Assembly: GCA_003131665.1 (NCBI GenBank)
Contig: PKWA01000125.1
Location: 33,452-51,955, forward strand
DNA: 18,504 nt
From: Acidimicrobiaceae bacterium
Lineage (GTDB): Bacteria > Actinomycetota > Acidimicrobiia > Acidimicrobiales > RAAP-2
Direction: 5' to 3'
Shown here: in pieces, positions 1 through 7,210 of the stretch
Layout of the letters: every line of letters starts with the position of its first letter
How positions within the stretch are numbered: position 1 is the first letter of the stretch
Position numbers and translations under genes: made by a program
Notes under the pieces: model-generated
Databases searched by the model: none
Seen by the model: the letters and a program-made list of their open reading frames with translations, nothing else
Told to the model about the DNA's origin: nothing

Positions 1-625
1 TGCGCTCTTCGGCGTCGCGGCGTTCGATCTCGCGTAGTTTGCGCAACTTTTCGGCTTCGATGGCTTTGCGTTTGGCCTCGATGTCGCGTTGCTTCTTCGC
101 CTCAATCGCGGCCTTCTCGCGCGCCTTTCTCGACACTTCGCGCTCTTTAGCGGCAATCTTGGCCTTCGCGTCGTGTTCCTTTTTCGCCTTCGCGACAGCC
201 TGGGCCCGAGCCTTTTGCGCGGCATTCTTCTCCTTGGCTCGCGCGCGGGCCTTCAACTCGCGATCCTTTTTTGCCTTGGCGAGCGCCAGTGCTCGCTGAC
301 GGGCCAACGCCTTTTGGACGGCGGCCTTCGTTCGAATCTCTCGGTCCTTTTTTGCCTTGGCCAGCGCCAGCGCCTTCGCCCTCTTCAATGCGACGGCCTT
401 CTGGGCCGAACTCAAGACCTTGGTCTTTTTGGCCGGCGGTTTCTTGGCCGGCGATTTACGCGTCGGCACTTTCTTGTTCGGCAATTTTTTCGTTACTTTC
501 TTCATGGGTCGCTTCTTGCTGGGCGACTTCTGAGCGCTCTTCTTAACGAGGCTTTTCGACGCACTCTTCGCCACCGCCCCCTTCTTGGTCGGGGCTCGCT
601 TTACAGTCTTCGTGTTCGTCGGCAT
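1..625 (-). CDS. Lys/Ala-rich histone-H1-like repeat protein (C-terminus outside the window)
   Basis: I translated this frame by hand from an ATG at 625-623. It stays open for 208 codons to the window edge, so the end is missing. A strong Shine-Dalgarno GAGGAG (637-632) sits 6 nt upstream. Residues 1-70 are Lys/Pro/Ser-rich with PAKK-type motifs, like linker-histone tails, and should bind nucleic acid. Residues 75-208 are almost only Ala, Lys, Arg and Glu and should form a long charged helix or coiled coil. They contain a 27-residue duplication: ALALAKAKKDRE starts at residues 85 and 112, and a weaker copy starts near 141. No catalytic motif is visible. In other actinobacteria a DksA/TraR-type zinc-finger protein with a Lys-rich N-terminus can follow divIVA; a C4 zinc finger beyond the window would fit, but I cannot see it. 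The frame is certain as coding; the function is not known. Confidence 0.8.
   Translation of the reverse strand, partial: MPTNTKTVKRAPTKKGAVAKSASKSLVKKSAQKSPSKKRPMKKVTKKLPNKKVPTRKSPAKKPPAKKTKVLSSAQKAVALKRAKALALAKAKKDREIRTKAAVQKALARQRALALAKAKKDRELKARARAKEKNAAQKARAQAVAKAKKEHDAKAKIAAKEREVSRKAREKAAIEAKKQRDIEAKRKAIEAEKLRKLREIERRDAEER
262..370 (-). repeat. 27-codon tandem duplication inside the Lys/Ala-rich gene
   Basis: Bases 262-289 and 343-370 are 26/28 identical and exactly 81 nt (27 codons) apart. Both encode the LALAKAKKDRE block. Identity at the DNA level, including a shared run of six T on the plus strand, suggests a fairly recent internal duplication. The more distant third copy is recognisable only in protein. 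Confidence 0.75.
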
Positions 626-685
626 GCTTAACTCCTCGGGTTCCTAAGAACAAGTGCCCGACGACACTAGCAGTCGAAGTGCGAG

Positions 686-1345
686 TTACTGACGTTCGTC
701 GCGAGAAGGCTGATCAAATTTCAGAACTTGACCGATGGTGGGCGGAGACGACGCCGGCGCACTCTGACGAGCACCACCCGCCTGCAGCGAGGTCTCCACC
801 CAACGCGTGAACTCCGCAAGGACCTGAGCGATGCGTGCGCGCTCCGCCTGAAGTTGATGACCCAGCGTGTCCACGTCTTCACTCAAACGTTGCTTGAGCC
901 CGTTGAGTCGGTTTACCTCGTCTTCGGCCCGACTCCGCGCTTCGGTGACGATCTCGCGCGCGCGTTCTTGGGCGGCGACAGTAAATTCGCGCGCCTTCGC
1001 TTCGGCTTCTTGCTGCGCCTGATCGATAAAGCGCTGCGCGAGGGCAATCATCGACGTCACCTGTTCGGCGTCGGCCGCGCCGCCTGCGCGAATCGCGGGC
1101 GCGCTGGGTGCGCTGGGCGCGCTGGGCGCGCCACCGCCGCGCGCATCGAGTTGGCTAATTCGTTCCGCGGCCTGTCGAAGCTGTTGTCGCTGCTGGTGAG
1201 CGAGATCTTTGAGTTGACGAACCTCTAGCGAGAGTCGCTCCAAGAACTCGTCGACTTCGTCAACGTTGTAACCCTTGAGACCGACCTTAAAGGCCACCGA
1301 ATCGATAGCGTCTAGTGCCGAAAGTGCGTTGTCCGTGCTGTCCAT
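686..1345 (-). CDS. divIVA: DivIVA / Wag31-like polar growth protein
   Basis: This 219-residue protein belongs to the DivIVA family, which binds negatively curved membrane at poles and septa and organises cell-wall growth in actinobacteria. The N-terminal lipid-binding and crossing region is visible at residues 18-38, with F19-K20 and the motif GYNVDEVDEFLERL. A first coiled coil covers about 38-66. A low-complexity linker of SAP repeats follows at 73-83, then a long coiled coil at about 93-185 rich in A, E, Q and R, and a disordered tail. The ATG at 1345 follows AGGGTGG. The gene lies 47 nt downstream of yggT, the usual order in Gram-positive dcw clusters. The C-terminal partner-binding part is not recognisable by motif. 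Family assignment is firm. Confidence 0.93.
   Translation of the reverse strand: MDSTDNALSALDAIDSVAFKVGLKGYNVDEVDEFLERLSLEVRQLKDLAHQQRQQLRQAAERISQLDARGGGAPSAPSAPSAPAIRAGGAADAEQVTSMIALAQRFIDQAQQEAEAKAREFTVAAQERAREIVTEARSRAEDEVNRLNGLKQRLSEDVDTLGHQLQAERARIAQVLAEFTRWVETSLQAGGARQSAPASSPPTIGQVLKFDQPSRDERQ
1101..1127 (-). repeat. Three 9-bp tandem units encoding SAP repeats in divIVA
   Basis: Three near-identical units, gcgctgggt, gcgctgggc and gcgctgggc on the plus strand, encode consecutive Ser-Ala-Pro triplets in the linker between the two coiled coils of DivIVA. Such in-frame 9-bp repeats can expand or contract by slippage. Confidence 0.8.
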
Positions 1346-1392
1346 GCAGCCACCCTACTGCGCAAGGCGCGGGACGGCCGGGGATTTACAAA

Positions 1393-1644
1393 CTAGATAA
1401 TGACGTTGATCACCTCGAGCGCGACCACGGCCACCAGCACCGAGAGGTCGATGCCGACGCCCCCCAAATTCGGACGGGGCAGGATGGATCGCAAGGGTCG
1501 CAAGACCGGTTCGGTGAGCCGCGACAAGACGCGCTTGGTGGCGGCCAGCGCGCCGTCGTGATTCGTGCTCGGCAGCCAACTCAACAGGGCCGCAATAATC
1601 AAGATCCAGATGTAGAGCGTGATGATGTCATGTACGAGAGTCAT
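1393..1644 (-). CDS. yggT: YggT family integral membrane protein
   Basis: This 83-residue protein has two hydrophobic segments: about 6-26, ending in a SWLP motif, and about 62-83. Between them is the family's conserved stretch LTEPVLRPLRSILP (residues 43-56) followed by GGVGIDLS. YggT proteins are short membrane proteins placed between sepF and divIVA in Gram-positives; their biochemical role is poorly defined, and links to osmotic stress and division are only suggestive. The start overlaps the sepF stop in the sequence ATGA, so translation is probably coupled to sepF. The two genes likely act together at the division membrane (inference). Confidence 0.9.
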   Translation of the reverse strand: MTLVHDIITLYIWILIIAALLSWLPSTNHDGALAATKRVLSRLTEPVLRPLRSILPRPNLGGVGIDLSVLVAVVALEVINVII

Positions 1645-2243
1645 GCCTGGTCATAAGCGCGATAGTTCGCCGCGCGCAGCCGCTCTTTCATCTCGGCACT
1701 GACGTGCATGCCCTGGGGGCTCACAAGATAGACACCACGAATCAGCATTTCAATTTTGGCGTTCAGCGCGTAGGCGGTGCCGGCCGTGAAATCCACCAGT
1801 CGTCGACCAAGTCCCGAGTCGACGTCCAACGTCGTTAAGACGACCGCCCGATTCGCGCGCAGTAGATCGGTGATGCGTCGTGAGTCGTCGTAATTGCCCG
1901 GAGCGACCACGGCCACATCACGCTCTTGGGAGAACGACGAAAGGGGCCGCGACGCATTCGGATTCGCGATGGGTCGAATGCGTGTCGAGCCGTTCTCGCC
2001 CTCAAGCACGGAGATCGAGCTCGTGCGCCTTGGCGCGGACGAGACCGGCGCGCGAAAGGGTGACGGGTTGGCCGGCTGAGTGGGAAAGGTCCGAGCGACG
2101 GGCGCCGGGCTGGGCGACCACTCGGGTTCGACCTCCTCGGGCTGGTCGGAAAAGGGTCGTGGCGAGTTGCTCGGCCCGTACTCGCCGTACTCGTCCTCAA
2201 CGAGGCCGAGAAACCCCAGAAACCCTCGTAACTTTTCTTTCAT
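1641..2243 (-). CDS. sepF: SepF, membrane anchor of the Z ring
   Basis: SepF tethers FtsZ to the membrane and substitutes for FtsA, which is absent here. I chose the ATG at 2243 because AAGGAG lies upstream at correct spacing and the protein then begins with the expected amphipathic membrane helix (KEKLRGFLGFLGLVEDEY, residues 2-19). The reading frame continues upstream to 2354, but that part overlaps yggS and is not SepF-like. Residues 20-105 form an acidic, Pro/Ser-rich linker. Residues 108-181 are the SepF core: VVAPGNYDDSRRITDLL, VVLTTLD, and DFTAGTAYALNAKIEML, which gives the dimer and the FtsZ-tail binding surface. Total length is 200 residues. The gene lies 34 nt after yggS and overlaps yggT by 4 nt. 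Confidence 0.93.
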   Translation of the reverse strand: MKEKLRGFLGFLGLVEDEYGEYGPSNSPRPFSDQPEEVEPEWSPSPAPVARTFPTQPANPSPFRAPVSSAPRRTSSISVLEGENGSTRIRPIANPNASRPLSSFSQERDVAVVAPGNYDDSRRITDLLRANRAVVLTTLDVDSGLGRRLVDFTAGTAYALNAKIEMLIRGVYLVSPQGMHVSAEMKERLRAANYRAYDQA

Positions 2244-2277
2244 CGACTTCTCCTTGGCACCGGTGCCCAGAACTATG

Positions 2278-2970
2278 TTAGGCCAGGCGCCCCTCGCTCG
2301 ACCGAGGACCAAAGAGCGCACGGCCCAGACGTACTTCCGTGGTACCCAGTTCACAGGCCAGCTCTAGATCGTCACTCATACCCATCGAGCGCTCGCGCAG
2401 GTCCCACTCCTCGGCCAGCGCATTCGTCGCCAAAAAGGCCTGTCGGGTCGCCTTTTCACCCTGCGGCGCGACCACCATGAGCCCGCGCACCTGTAGTTCC
2501 AGTGCTCTCGCGCGTCGCACGATCTCTCCGACGTCGCCGGGCGCGACACCGTTGCGCCCGGGATCGTCGCCAAAGTCCACCTGGACGTCGATGACCTGGC
2601 CCGGCGAGAGCGCGGCGATCTTTTCGAGTTCTTTGACGCGCGCGACGCTGCTGAGTACGTCAGCGCATCGCACGGCGCGCGTGATCTTATTGGACTGCAA
2701 CGGGCCTAAGAAGTGCCACGAAGCCGTGAAGGCACTCATCGCTCGTCGCTTCTCACAGAGTTCGTCCACGTAGTTCTCACCAATGCTCGTCAGGCCCAGC
2801 GCGAGCGCCGCCGCCACGTGGGTCACGTCAAAGGTCTTGGTCACCGCGACCACGCGTACACTTCGCGCGTCACGTCCGCTGCGTTCAATTCGATCGCGCA
2901 CGCTCGCCAGATTGGCGCGCACGCGCTCGAGGAGCTCGTCGCTAGCGGAGGAAGCTGGGGAGATCGTCAT
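2278..2970 (-). CDS. yggS: YggS/PROSC-type PLP homeostasis protein
   Basis: This pyridoxal-phosphate-binding protein of the YggS/YlmE/PLPBP family is a cytosolic TIM-barrel protein that manages free PLP rather than a true racemase. With the start used here it is 230 residues. Visible motifs are the PLP lysine K45 in [16 protein letters not shown] (64-70, usually GENRVQE), [10 protein letters not shown] (86-95), GLMVVAPQG, and near the end [10 protein letters not shown] and [10 protein letters not shown]. The start is uncertain: ATG at 2970 overlaps the end of ftsZ by 29 nt, while a GTG at 3018 with GAGGG upstream would overlap by 77 nt and add 16 unconserved residues. The yggS gene next to sepF is standard in Gram-positives. 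The pgeF-type gene often found between ftsZ and yggS in actinobacteria is missing. Confidence 0.92.
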   Translation of the reverse strand: MTISPASSASDELLERVRANLASVRDRIERSGRDARSVRVVAVTKTFDVTHVAAALALGLTSIGENYVDELCEKRRAMSAFTASWHFLGPLQSNKITRAVRCADVLSSVARVKELEKIAALSPGQVIDVQVDFGDDPGRNGVAPGDVGEIVRRARALELQVRGLMVVAPQGEKATRQAFLATNALAEEWDLRERSMGMSDDLELACELGTTEVRLGRALFGPRSSEGRLA

Positions 2971-4015
2971 CGCCACCGACGTCAAAGAAGTCGTCGCCGG
3001 TGGAGGTGAAGATGTCACTGCGCGGACCCTCGGTCATTGACGGCTGACTCGACGTGACTTTGGGGGCACTTTGATCGAATCCGGCGGCGATCACGGTCAC
3101 GCGCACCGTCTCGCCGATCGAGTCGTCGATCACGCTGCCGAAAATGATGTTCGCGTCGGGGTGGGCCACCGAGTGAATGATCTCCGCCGCTTGGGTGACT
3201 TCGCTCAAGGTCACGCCCGAGCCGCCCACGATGTTCATCAAGATTCCGCGCGCACCATCGATGGAGGCTTCGAGCAGTGGCGACGTGATCGCGGCGCGCG
3301 CCGCGTTGACGGCCCGGCCCTCGCCCGTCGAACTACCCACGCCCATAATGGCCGTACCGGCGTTGCGCATAATGGTGTTGACGTCGGCGAAGTCGGTGTT
3401 AATGAGCCCCGGCACGGTGATCAGGTCAGTGACGCCGCGCACCGCAGAGAGCAAGACGTCGTCGGCGATCTTGAAGGCGTCGAGCATCGAGGTGTCGGGT
3501 GCCGTGACCGAGAGCAATCGGTCGTTGGGAATCACGATCAAGGTGTCCACCTTGTCGCGCAGGGACTGAATCCCCTTCTCGGCCTGGGTCGCTCGACGCT
3601 TGCCTTCGAAGGCGAAGGGGCGGGTTACCACGCCGATGGTCAAGATGCCCAGGGCGCGCGCAATCTCGGCCACCACGGGCGCGGCGCCGGTGCCGGTGCC
3701 GCCCCCTTCCCCGGCCGTGATGAAGACCATGTCGGTGTCTTTCAACGCCTCTTCGATTTCAGCGCGGTGATCTTCGGCGGCCAGTCGACCGACTTCGGGG
3801 TCGCTCCCGGCGCCCAACCCGCGCGTGAGATCACGGCCGATGTCAATTTTGAGATCCGCTTCACTGAGCAACAGCGCTTGGGCGTCGGTATTAGCGGCGA
3901 TGAATTCGATGTTCTTCAGACCCGAGGTGATCATTCGATTCACCGCGTTCGCGCCGCCACCACCCACGCCAATTACTTTGATTACGGCGTGGTAGTTGCT
4001 CTGATTAAGACTCAT
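2942..4015 (-). CDS. ftsZ: Cell division GTPase FtsZ
   Basis: This tubulin homologue polymerises into the Z ring. The 357-residue protein has [13 protein letters not shown] near residue 16, the tubulin signature GGGTGTG at 104-110 and the synergy (T7) loop NTDFAD at 206-211, whose Asp residues trigger GTP hydrolysis in the neighbouring subunit. The globular core ends near 312. The linker is short, about 35 residues, and is followed by the C-terminal peptide DDDLPSFLR, similar to actinobacterial tails that bind SepF. The ATG at 4015 follows AAGGGGAG. A 107-nt gap from ftsQ contains a candidate promoter, consistent with separate ftsZ expression. No irregular residues were seen. Confidence 0.98.
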   Translation of the reverse strand: MSLNQSNYHAVIKVIGVGGGGANAVNRMITSGLKNIEFIAANTDAQALLLSEADLKIDIGRDLTRGLGAGSDPEVGRLAAEDHRAEIEEALKDTDMVFITAGEGGGTGTGAAPVVAEIARALGILTIGVVTRPFAFEGKRRATQAEKGIQSLRDKVDTLIVIPNDRLLSVTAPDTSMLDAFKIADDVLLSAVRGVTDLITVPGLINTDFADVNTIMRNAGTAIMGVGSSTGEGRAVNAARAAITSPLLEASIDGARGILMNIVGGSGVTLSEVTQAAEIIHSVAHPDANIIFGSVIDDSIGETVRVTVIAAGFDQSAPKVTSSQPSMTEGPRSDIFTSTGDDFFDVGGDDDLPSFLR

Positions 4016-4082
4016 GGGCTCCCCTTGGCTATGTATCCATTGTTACCGCCTTCGCGGGGGCGGCGTCGCGAACAGTCACTGA

Positions 4083-4111
4083 AGGCTAGTCAGTGCCTAC
4101 ATCATGGTCAA
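4083..4111 (-). promoter_or_regulatory. Candidate ftsZ promoter
   Basis: On the minus strand, TTGACC (4111-4106) and TAGCCT (4088-4083) are separated by 17 nt, a reasonable sigma-70-type promoter for an actinobacterium. It would give a leader of roughly 60 nt before ftsZ. It lies in the only sizeable gap between the mraZ-ftsQ block and ftsZ. The -10 element matches only the key T, A and T positions. A hairpin (6-bp arms at 4077-4082 and 4090-4095) overlaps the -10 and predicted transcription start, and a 5-bp-arm GC hairpin lies further downstream in the leader. Prediction only. Confidence 0.45.
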
Positions 4112-4117
4112 ATGACC
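4106..4117. repeat. Perfect palindrome over the candidate ftsZ -35
   Basis: GGTCAAATGACC has two perfect 5-bp arms around a 2-nt centre. It lies 5 nt beyond the ftsQ stop and covers the TTGACC box of the candidate ftsZ promoter. The size and position fit a small operator for a dimeric repressor, but no regulator is assigned and a palindrome this short can arise by chance. Confidence 0.4.
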
Positions 4118-4122
4118 CCTAT

Positions 4123-4938
4123 TTACGACGTGGTCGGTGGCGTCACCGCCAACTCGTCGGGTACCGTCACGTCAACGACGTCGCCCGGCACGAGGGTGCT
4201 GTGCGCGATCACCGATGCGATGGCAACGAACTTGGCGTGCAGGTTGGTCGCGGGGCCGAGGATGAAACTGACCGGCGTGCTCATTTGCAGCGTGACGTCG
4301 CCCTGCGCGTTCTCCGAGATCACCGAGACCTGAGAGCTGAAGGCCCGGGGCAACTGGCTCGCCACGTACGCGGCGCCCTTGCCGGCGCGCGCGTAGGGCC
4401 ACGTAGGGCCGGTGGGGTGCAGGTACTGGAGTGTTGGCAGATTTTCCGTGAGTGGGGCGGGACCGAGCTCGCGCCCCGTGTCGTCAACGAACTCGAGCAC
4501 GTGCTTGGCCGTATAGGCGACGGCGACGGCGACACTTTCGTGCACACTCACCACGACCGTGTTCGGCCAGTGCTTGGTGACCGTCACGGCGTTGATCCAC
4601 GTGAACGAGGAGAGATTGCTCTTGACGGTGGCGCCGTTCACGTCAATCATCGCCGGATGGCTCGCCAGGCCCGAGGCCGCGAGCACCGCCGACGAGGACT
4701 CGTGACGCAGCCCCACAAACGTGACGTGTTGGACCCGCAAGAACGACTGGTGCAGGGTCCACTGCGCGCCGAAGGCGAGCGCCGTCACGAGCAGCCCGAC
4801 GCTCAGGGTCCACTTGGTCAAGCGGCGAAGTCGCCGTCGAGGACGCCGCAGCGCTTCGCGCCCTTCGCGCTGTTTGGGCGCCGGCCGTTGCGACGCGCGC
4901 GCCGGCGCGCCGGCGAGCGTGTCCCGGTGGCGACTCAC
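4123..4938 (-). CDS. ftsQ: Divisome protein FtsQ
   Basis: FtsQ is a bitopic membrane protein that recruits and controls the FtsL/FtsB/FtsW/FtsI synthase module. The 271-residue sequence has a strongly basic cytoplasmic N-terminus (residues 1-42), one transmembrane segment at about 43-60, an extracytoplasmic POTRA domain at about 66-135 (FLRVQHVTFVG, then VTKHWPNTVVVSVHE), and a beta domain to about 255 (VLEFVDDTGREL). The start is GTG, sharing GTGA with the murB stop. The position between murB and ftsZ is the classical actinobacterial one. The sequence is diverged, as usual for FtsQ, but the topology, POTRA signature and synteny make the call safe. Confidence 0.93.
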   Translation of the reverse strand: MSRHRDTLAGAPARASQRPAPKQREGREALRRPRRRLRRLTKWTLSVGLLVTALAFGAQWTLHQSFLRVQHVTFVGLRHESSSAVLAASGLASHPAMIDVNGATVKSNLSSFTWINAVTVTKHWPNTVVVSVHESVAVAVAYTAKHVLEFVDDTGRELGPAPLTENLPTLQYLHPTGPTWPYARAGKGAAYVASQLPRAFSSQVSVISENAQGDVTLQMSTPVSFILGPATNLHAKFVAIASVIAHSTLVPGDVVDVTVPDELAVTPPTTS

Positions 4939-5849
4939 GGCGTCACGCCAAAGCCGACAAATCGATGCTCGGAGATCAGCGAGATGCCCGAATTCTCGAG
5001 CACCCGTTCACGCACGAGATTCATCAGTGCGTAGACGTCGTCGGCACTTCCCCCGGGCTGAGCTTGGATGAAGTTCGCGTGCTTGTCACTGACCGAGGCA
5101 CTGGCGTGGTGAAGTCCCTTGCATCCGGCCGCTTCGATGAGGCGCGCCGCGTGGTCGCCGGGAGGATTGCGAAAGACGCTGCCGCCATTGGCGCCCCCGG
5201 GTTGGTGTTCGCGGCGCCAGCGGACCACGTCGCGCACGCGCTCTTCTGACGTGGTCGCCTCCCCGTGGGCCAGCGCCAAGGTCACCGACAGCACGAGGTC
5301 CCCGCGTGTCACTGCGCTCGTTCGATACCCGAGGTGCAGATGCTCCTTCGACCACGTCGTCACGTCCAGGTCGTGCCAGATCGTGGCGCCCTCGATCGAA
5401 CTCGCCATGTCCGATCCGTGACCGCCCGCGTTCATCGCCACCGCACCGCCAAAGGTACCCGGCACCCCGACCGCCCACTCGAATCCGACCACGCCCTCAC
5501 GAGCCAGCCGACGCGCCGCGATCGGCAGATCGAGTCCGGCGCCCGCATCCACGATCACCCGATCACCTTCATCGTGCCAGTCCAACATGGCGAGCTCGTC
5601 CGTGAGGTGCACCACGAGCACCTCGTGCTCACCGTCTTGCACCAGTAAGTTCGAGCCGTTACCCAGCGCGACGAGTTCGAGCCCGCAGGCCCTGATCGCT
5701 GGGGCGAGTTCGCCGAGATCTCCGAGCGACGAGAGCGTGATGAGAAGTCGCACACTCCCACCCACTCGATAGGTGGTGCGTGCGCCCAGGGGCGCGTGTT
5801 GCACGGCCCGTGGCCCCGCGAGAACAACGAGGTCGTCCAGGGCACTCAC
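4935..5849 (-). CDS. murB: UDP-N-acetylenolpyruvoylglucosamine reductase MurB
   Basis: MurB uses FAD and NADPH to reduce the enolpyruvyl group on UDP-GlcNAc, giving UDP-MurNAc. In the 304-residue protein the FAD-binding motifs are clear: GNGSN at 63-67 and VGVPGTFGGAVAMNAGG at 127-143. The active-site elements are R176 in the GYRTS motif, S224 in GSVFRNP (proton donor to the flavin-reduced intermediate) and E294 in ISEHRFVGF. RLIEAAGCKG (237-246) and SDKHANFI are also typical. The missing Tyr loop suggests the shorter type-II MurB. It starts with GTG in a GTGA overlap with murC and ends in a GTGA overlap with ftsQ. Confidence 0.97.
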   Translation of the reverse strand: MSALDDLVVLAGPRAVQHAPLGARTTYRVGGSVRLLITLSSLGDLGELAPAIRACGLELVALGNGSNLLVQDGEHEVLVVHLTDELAMLDWHDEGDRVIVDAGAGLDLPIAARRLAREGVVGFEWAVGVPGTFGGAVAMNAGGHGSDMASSIEGATIWHDLDVTTWSKEHLHLGYRTSAVTRGDLVLSVTLALAHGEATTSEERVRDVVRWRREHQPGGANGGSVFRNPPGDHAARLIEAAGCKGLHHASASVSDKHANFIQAQPGGSADDVYALMNLVRERVLENSGISLISEHRFVGFGVTP

Positions 5850-7210
5850 GTCAGTCCGCCGGGAAGTTCGTCGATGAGCGAACCGACGTCGCCCGCGCCG
5901 AGCACGAGAATCACGTCACTGTCGCTCGCTAATTGCTCGAGCGCCTTCAGGACACCGGCGAACTCGGCCCGGTACGTCGTGTCGAGCGACGAGTCGTAGT
6001 GCACCAGGGCGTCCGCCACGAGCTCACCGGTGACCGAGGTGGGATTGGCCTCGCCGGCGCTGTAGAGATCGGTCACCACGACGTGACGCGCCCCTCGAAA
6101 GGCCGGCGCGAACTGCTCGACGAGCGCCAGCGTGCGAGTGACCCGATGGGGTTGAAAGACCACCGTCACCCGCTCGTAGCCGGCCGCGCGCGTCGCCTCG
6201 AGCGTCGCGGCGATCTCGCCGGGCAGGTGCGCGTAGTCCTCGTAGACGTCGACGCCTCGCCACGCGCCTCGGTACTGGTAGCGCCGCGGCGCGCCCACGA
6301 AGTTCGAGAGCCCCGCGACGACGGCCTCGCTCGAGAGTCCGAGCGTGCGGGCCAACCCCGCCACCACCGCCGCGTTCGCCACGTTATGGGCGCCCGTGAC
6401 GCGCAGCGTGATCGACAACGACTCACCCGGGCCACTCAACACGAACGAGGCTCGGCGACGTTCGAGCTCGACCTTGCTCACCCGCCACGCGACGCCCTTC
6501 GACGTTCCCACCCGTACGACCTCTCGCTTGAGGCTTCGCACCACGCGAGTGGCGCCCGCGTCCTCACCCCACACCACCACCGGCCCCGCCGTTCGAGTGA
6601 TCAGGCCGCCAAAGGCCGCCTCGAGGGCGTCGAGGGTGCCGTAGTGATCGAGATGGTCGGCTTCGACGTTCAAGAGCCCCAGCGCGAAGGGCCGCAGCTC
6701 GCCAAAAGTGCCAAAACTCTCGTCCAACTCGGCGATGAGATCGCCCTGGCCCCAGTGGCCGTTCGCGCCCACGCCCAGGACCGGGGCGCCCACGAGCCAC
6801 CCGTCATCTCGACCGGCCGCCAAGGAGACCTGCACCATCATCGACGTCGCCGTGGTCTTGCCGTGCGTGCCCGCCAGGCCGATCACCCTCTTCATCGTCG
6901 CCAACTCGTTGAAGGCGTCCGCACGAGTCACCAGTCGTGCGCCATTGGCCCGTGCCGCCACCACTTCGACGTTGTCGGCGGCTACCGCCGGTGACCAGGT
7001 CAGCACGTCAACGCCCTCGACCTGGCTCGCGCGGTGACCGACGAAGGTGCGAACGTGATGATCGCGCAGCTCTTGTAACACCAACGAGTCCACCGCATCG
7101 CTGCCGCTCACCGAGGCGCCCATTTCCGCCAACAACAGCGCCAGGCCGCTCATACCCGCGCCCCCCACGCCCACCACGTGCACGTGTGGATGGGCGTCAA
7201 AACTGCTCAC
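5846..7210 (-). CDS. murC: UDP-N-acetylmuramate--L-alanine ligase MurC
   Basis: MurC is the ATP-dependent cytosolic ligase that adds L-Ala to UDP-MurNAc. The frame is open further upstream, but that part lies inside murG. The GTG at 7210 shares GTGA with the murG stop and gives a normal 454-residue protein beginning just before the Rossmann motif GVGGAGMSGLA (14-24). The ATP loop is GTHGKTT (114-120). Metal ligands are expected at E161 in AELDES and H186 in NVEADHLDHYG. HNVANA (275-280) and FQPHRVTRT are also present. Two positions differ from the usual consensus: EDYAHLP (324-330) in place of YxHHP, and LDESFGTF in place of ADESDxSF. The ligase fold is intact. This is the only UDP-MurNAc ligase here besides MurE. 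Confidence 0.95.
   Translation of the reverse strand: MSSFDAHPHVHVVGVGGAGMSGLALLLAEMGASVSGSDAVDSLVLQELRDHHVRTFVGHRASQVEGVDVLTWSPAVAADNVEVVAARANGARLVTRADAFNELATMKRVIGLAGTHGKTTATSMMVQVSLAAGRDDGWLVGAPVLGVGANGHWGQGDLIAELDESFGTFGELRPFALGLLNVEADHLDHYGTLDALEAAFGGLITRTAGPVVVWGEDAGATRVVRSLKREVVRVGTSKGVAWRVSKVELERRRASFVLSGPGESLSITLRVTGAHNVANAAVVAGLARTLGLSSEAVVAGLSNFVGAPRRYQYRGAWRGVDVYEDYAHLPGEIAATLEATRAAGYERVTVVFQPHRVTRTLALVEQFAPAFRGARHVVVTDLYSAGEANPTSVTGELVADALVHYDSSLDTTYRAEFAGVLKALEQLASDSDVILVLGAGDVGSLIDELPGGLT

Noticed and set aside
39..631. Plus-strand open frames over the first 600 bases
   Set aside because: They are the reverse of the Lys/Ala-rich gene (AAG/GCG codons read as CTT/CGC), giving Leu/Phe/Arg-rich nonsense; the minus frame has a strong ribosome-binding site.
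639..652. GTTC-N4-GAAC inverted repeat upstream of the Lys-rich gene as an SOS box
   Set aside because: Actinobacterial LexA sites have the opposite arrangement, GAAC-N4-GTTC; only 4-bp arms, so likely chance.
2244..2354. Longer SepF start at 2354
   Set aside because: It overlaps the end of yggS and lacks SepF-like sequence; AAGGAG before 2243 gives the expected amphipathic N-terminus.
3071..4333. Plus-strand open frame of 420 codons opposite ftsZ and ftsQ
   Set aside because: It is antisense to a clear FtsZ, has Asp/Arg/Gly/His-biased composition with no family motif, and arises from GC-rich codon bias.
4093..5034. Plus-strand open frame of 313 codons opposite ftsQ and murB
   Set aside because: Antisense to two motif-supported genes; composition is a codon-bias artefact.
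5933..6994. Plus-strand open frame of 353 codons opposite murC
   Set aside because: Arg/His-rich shadow of a well-supported MurC; no domain or ribosome-binding context.
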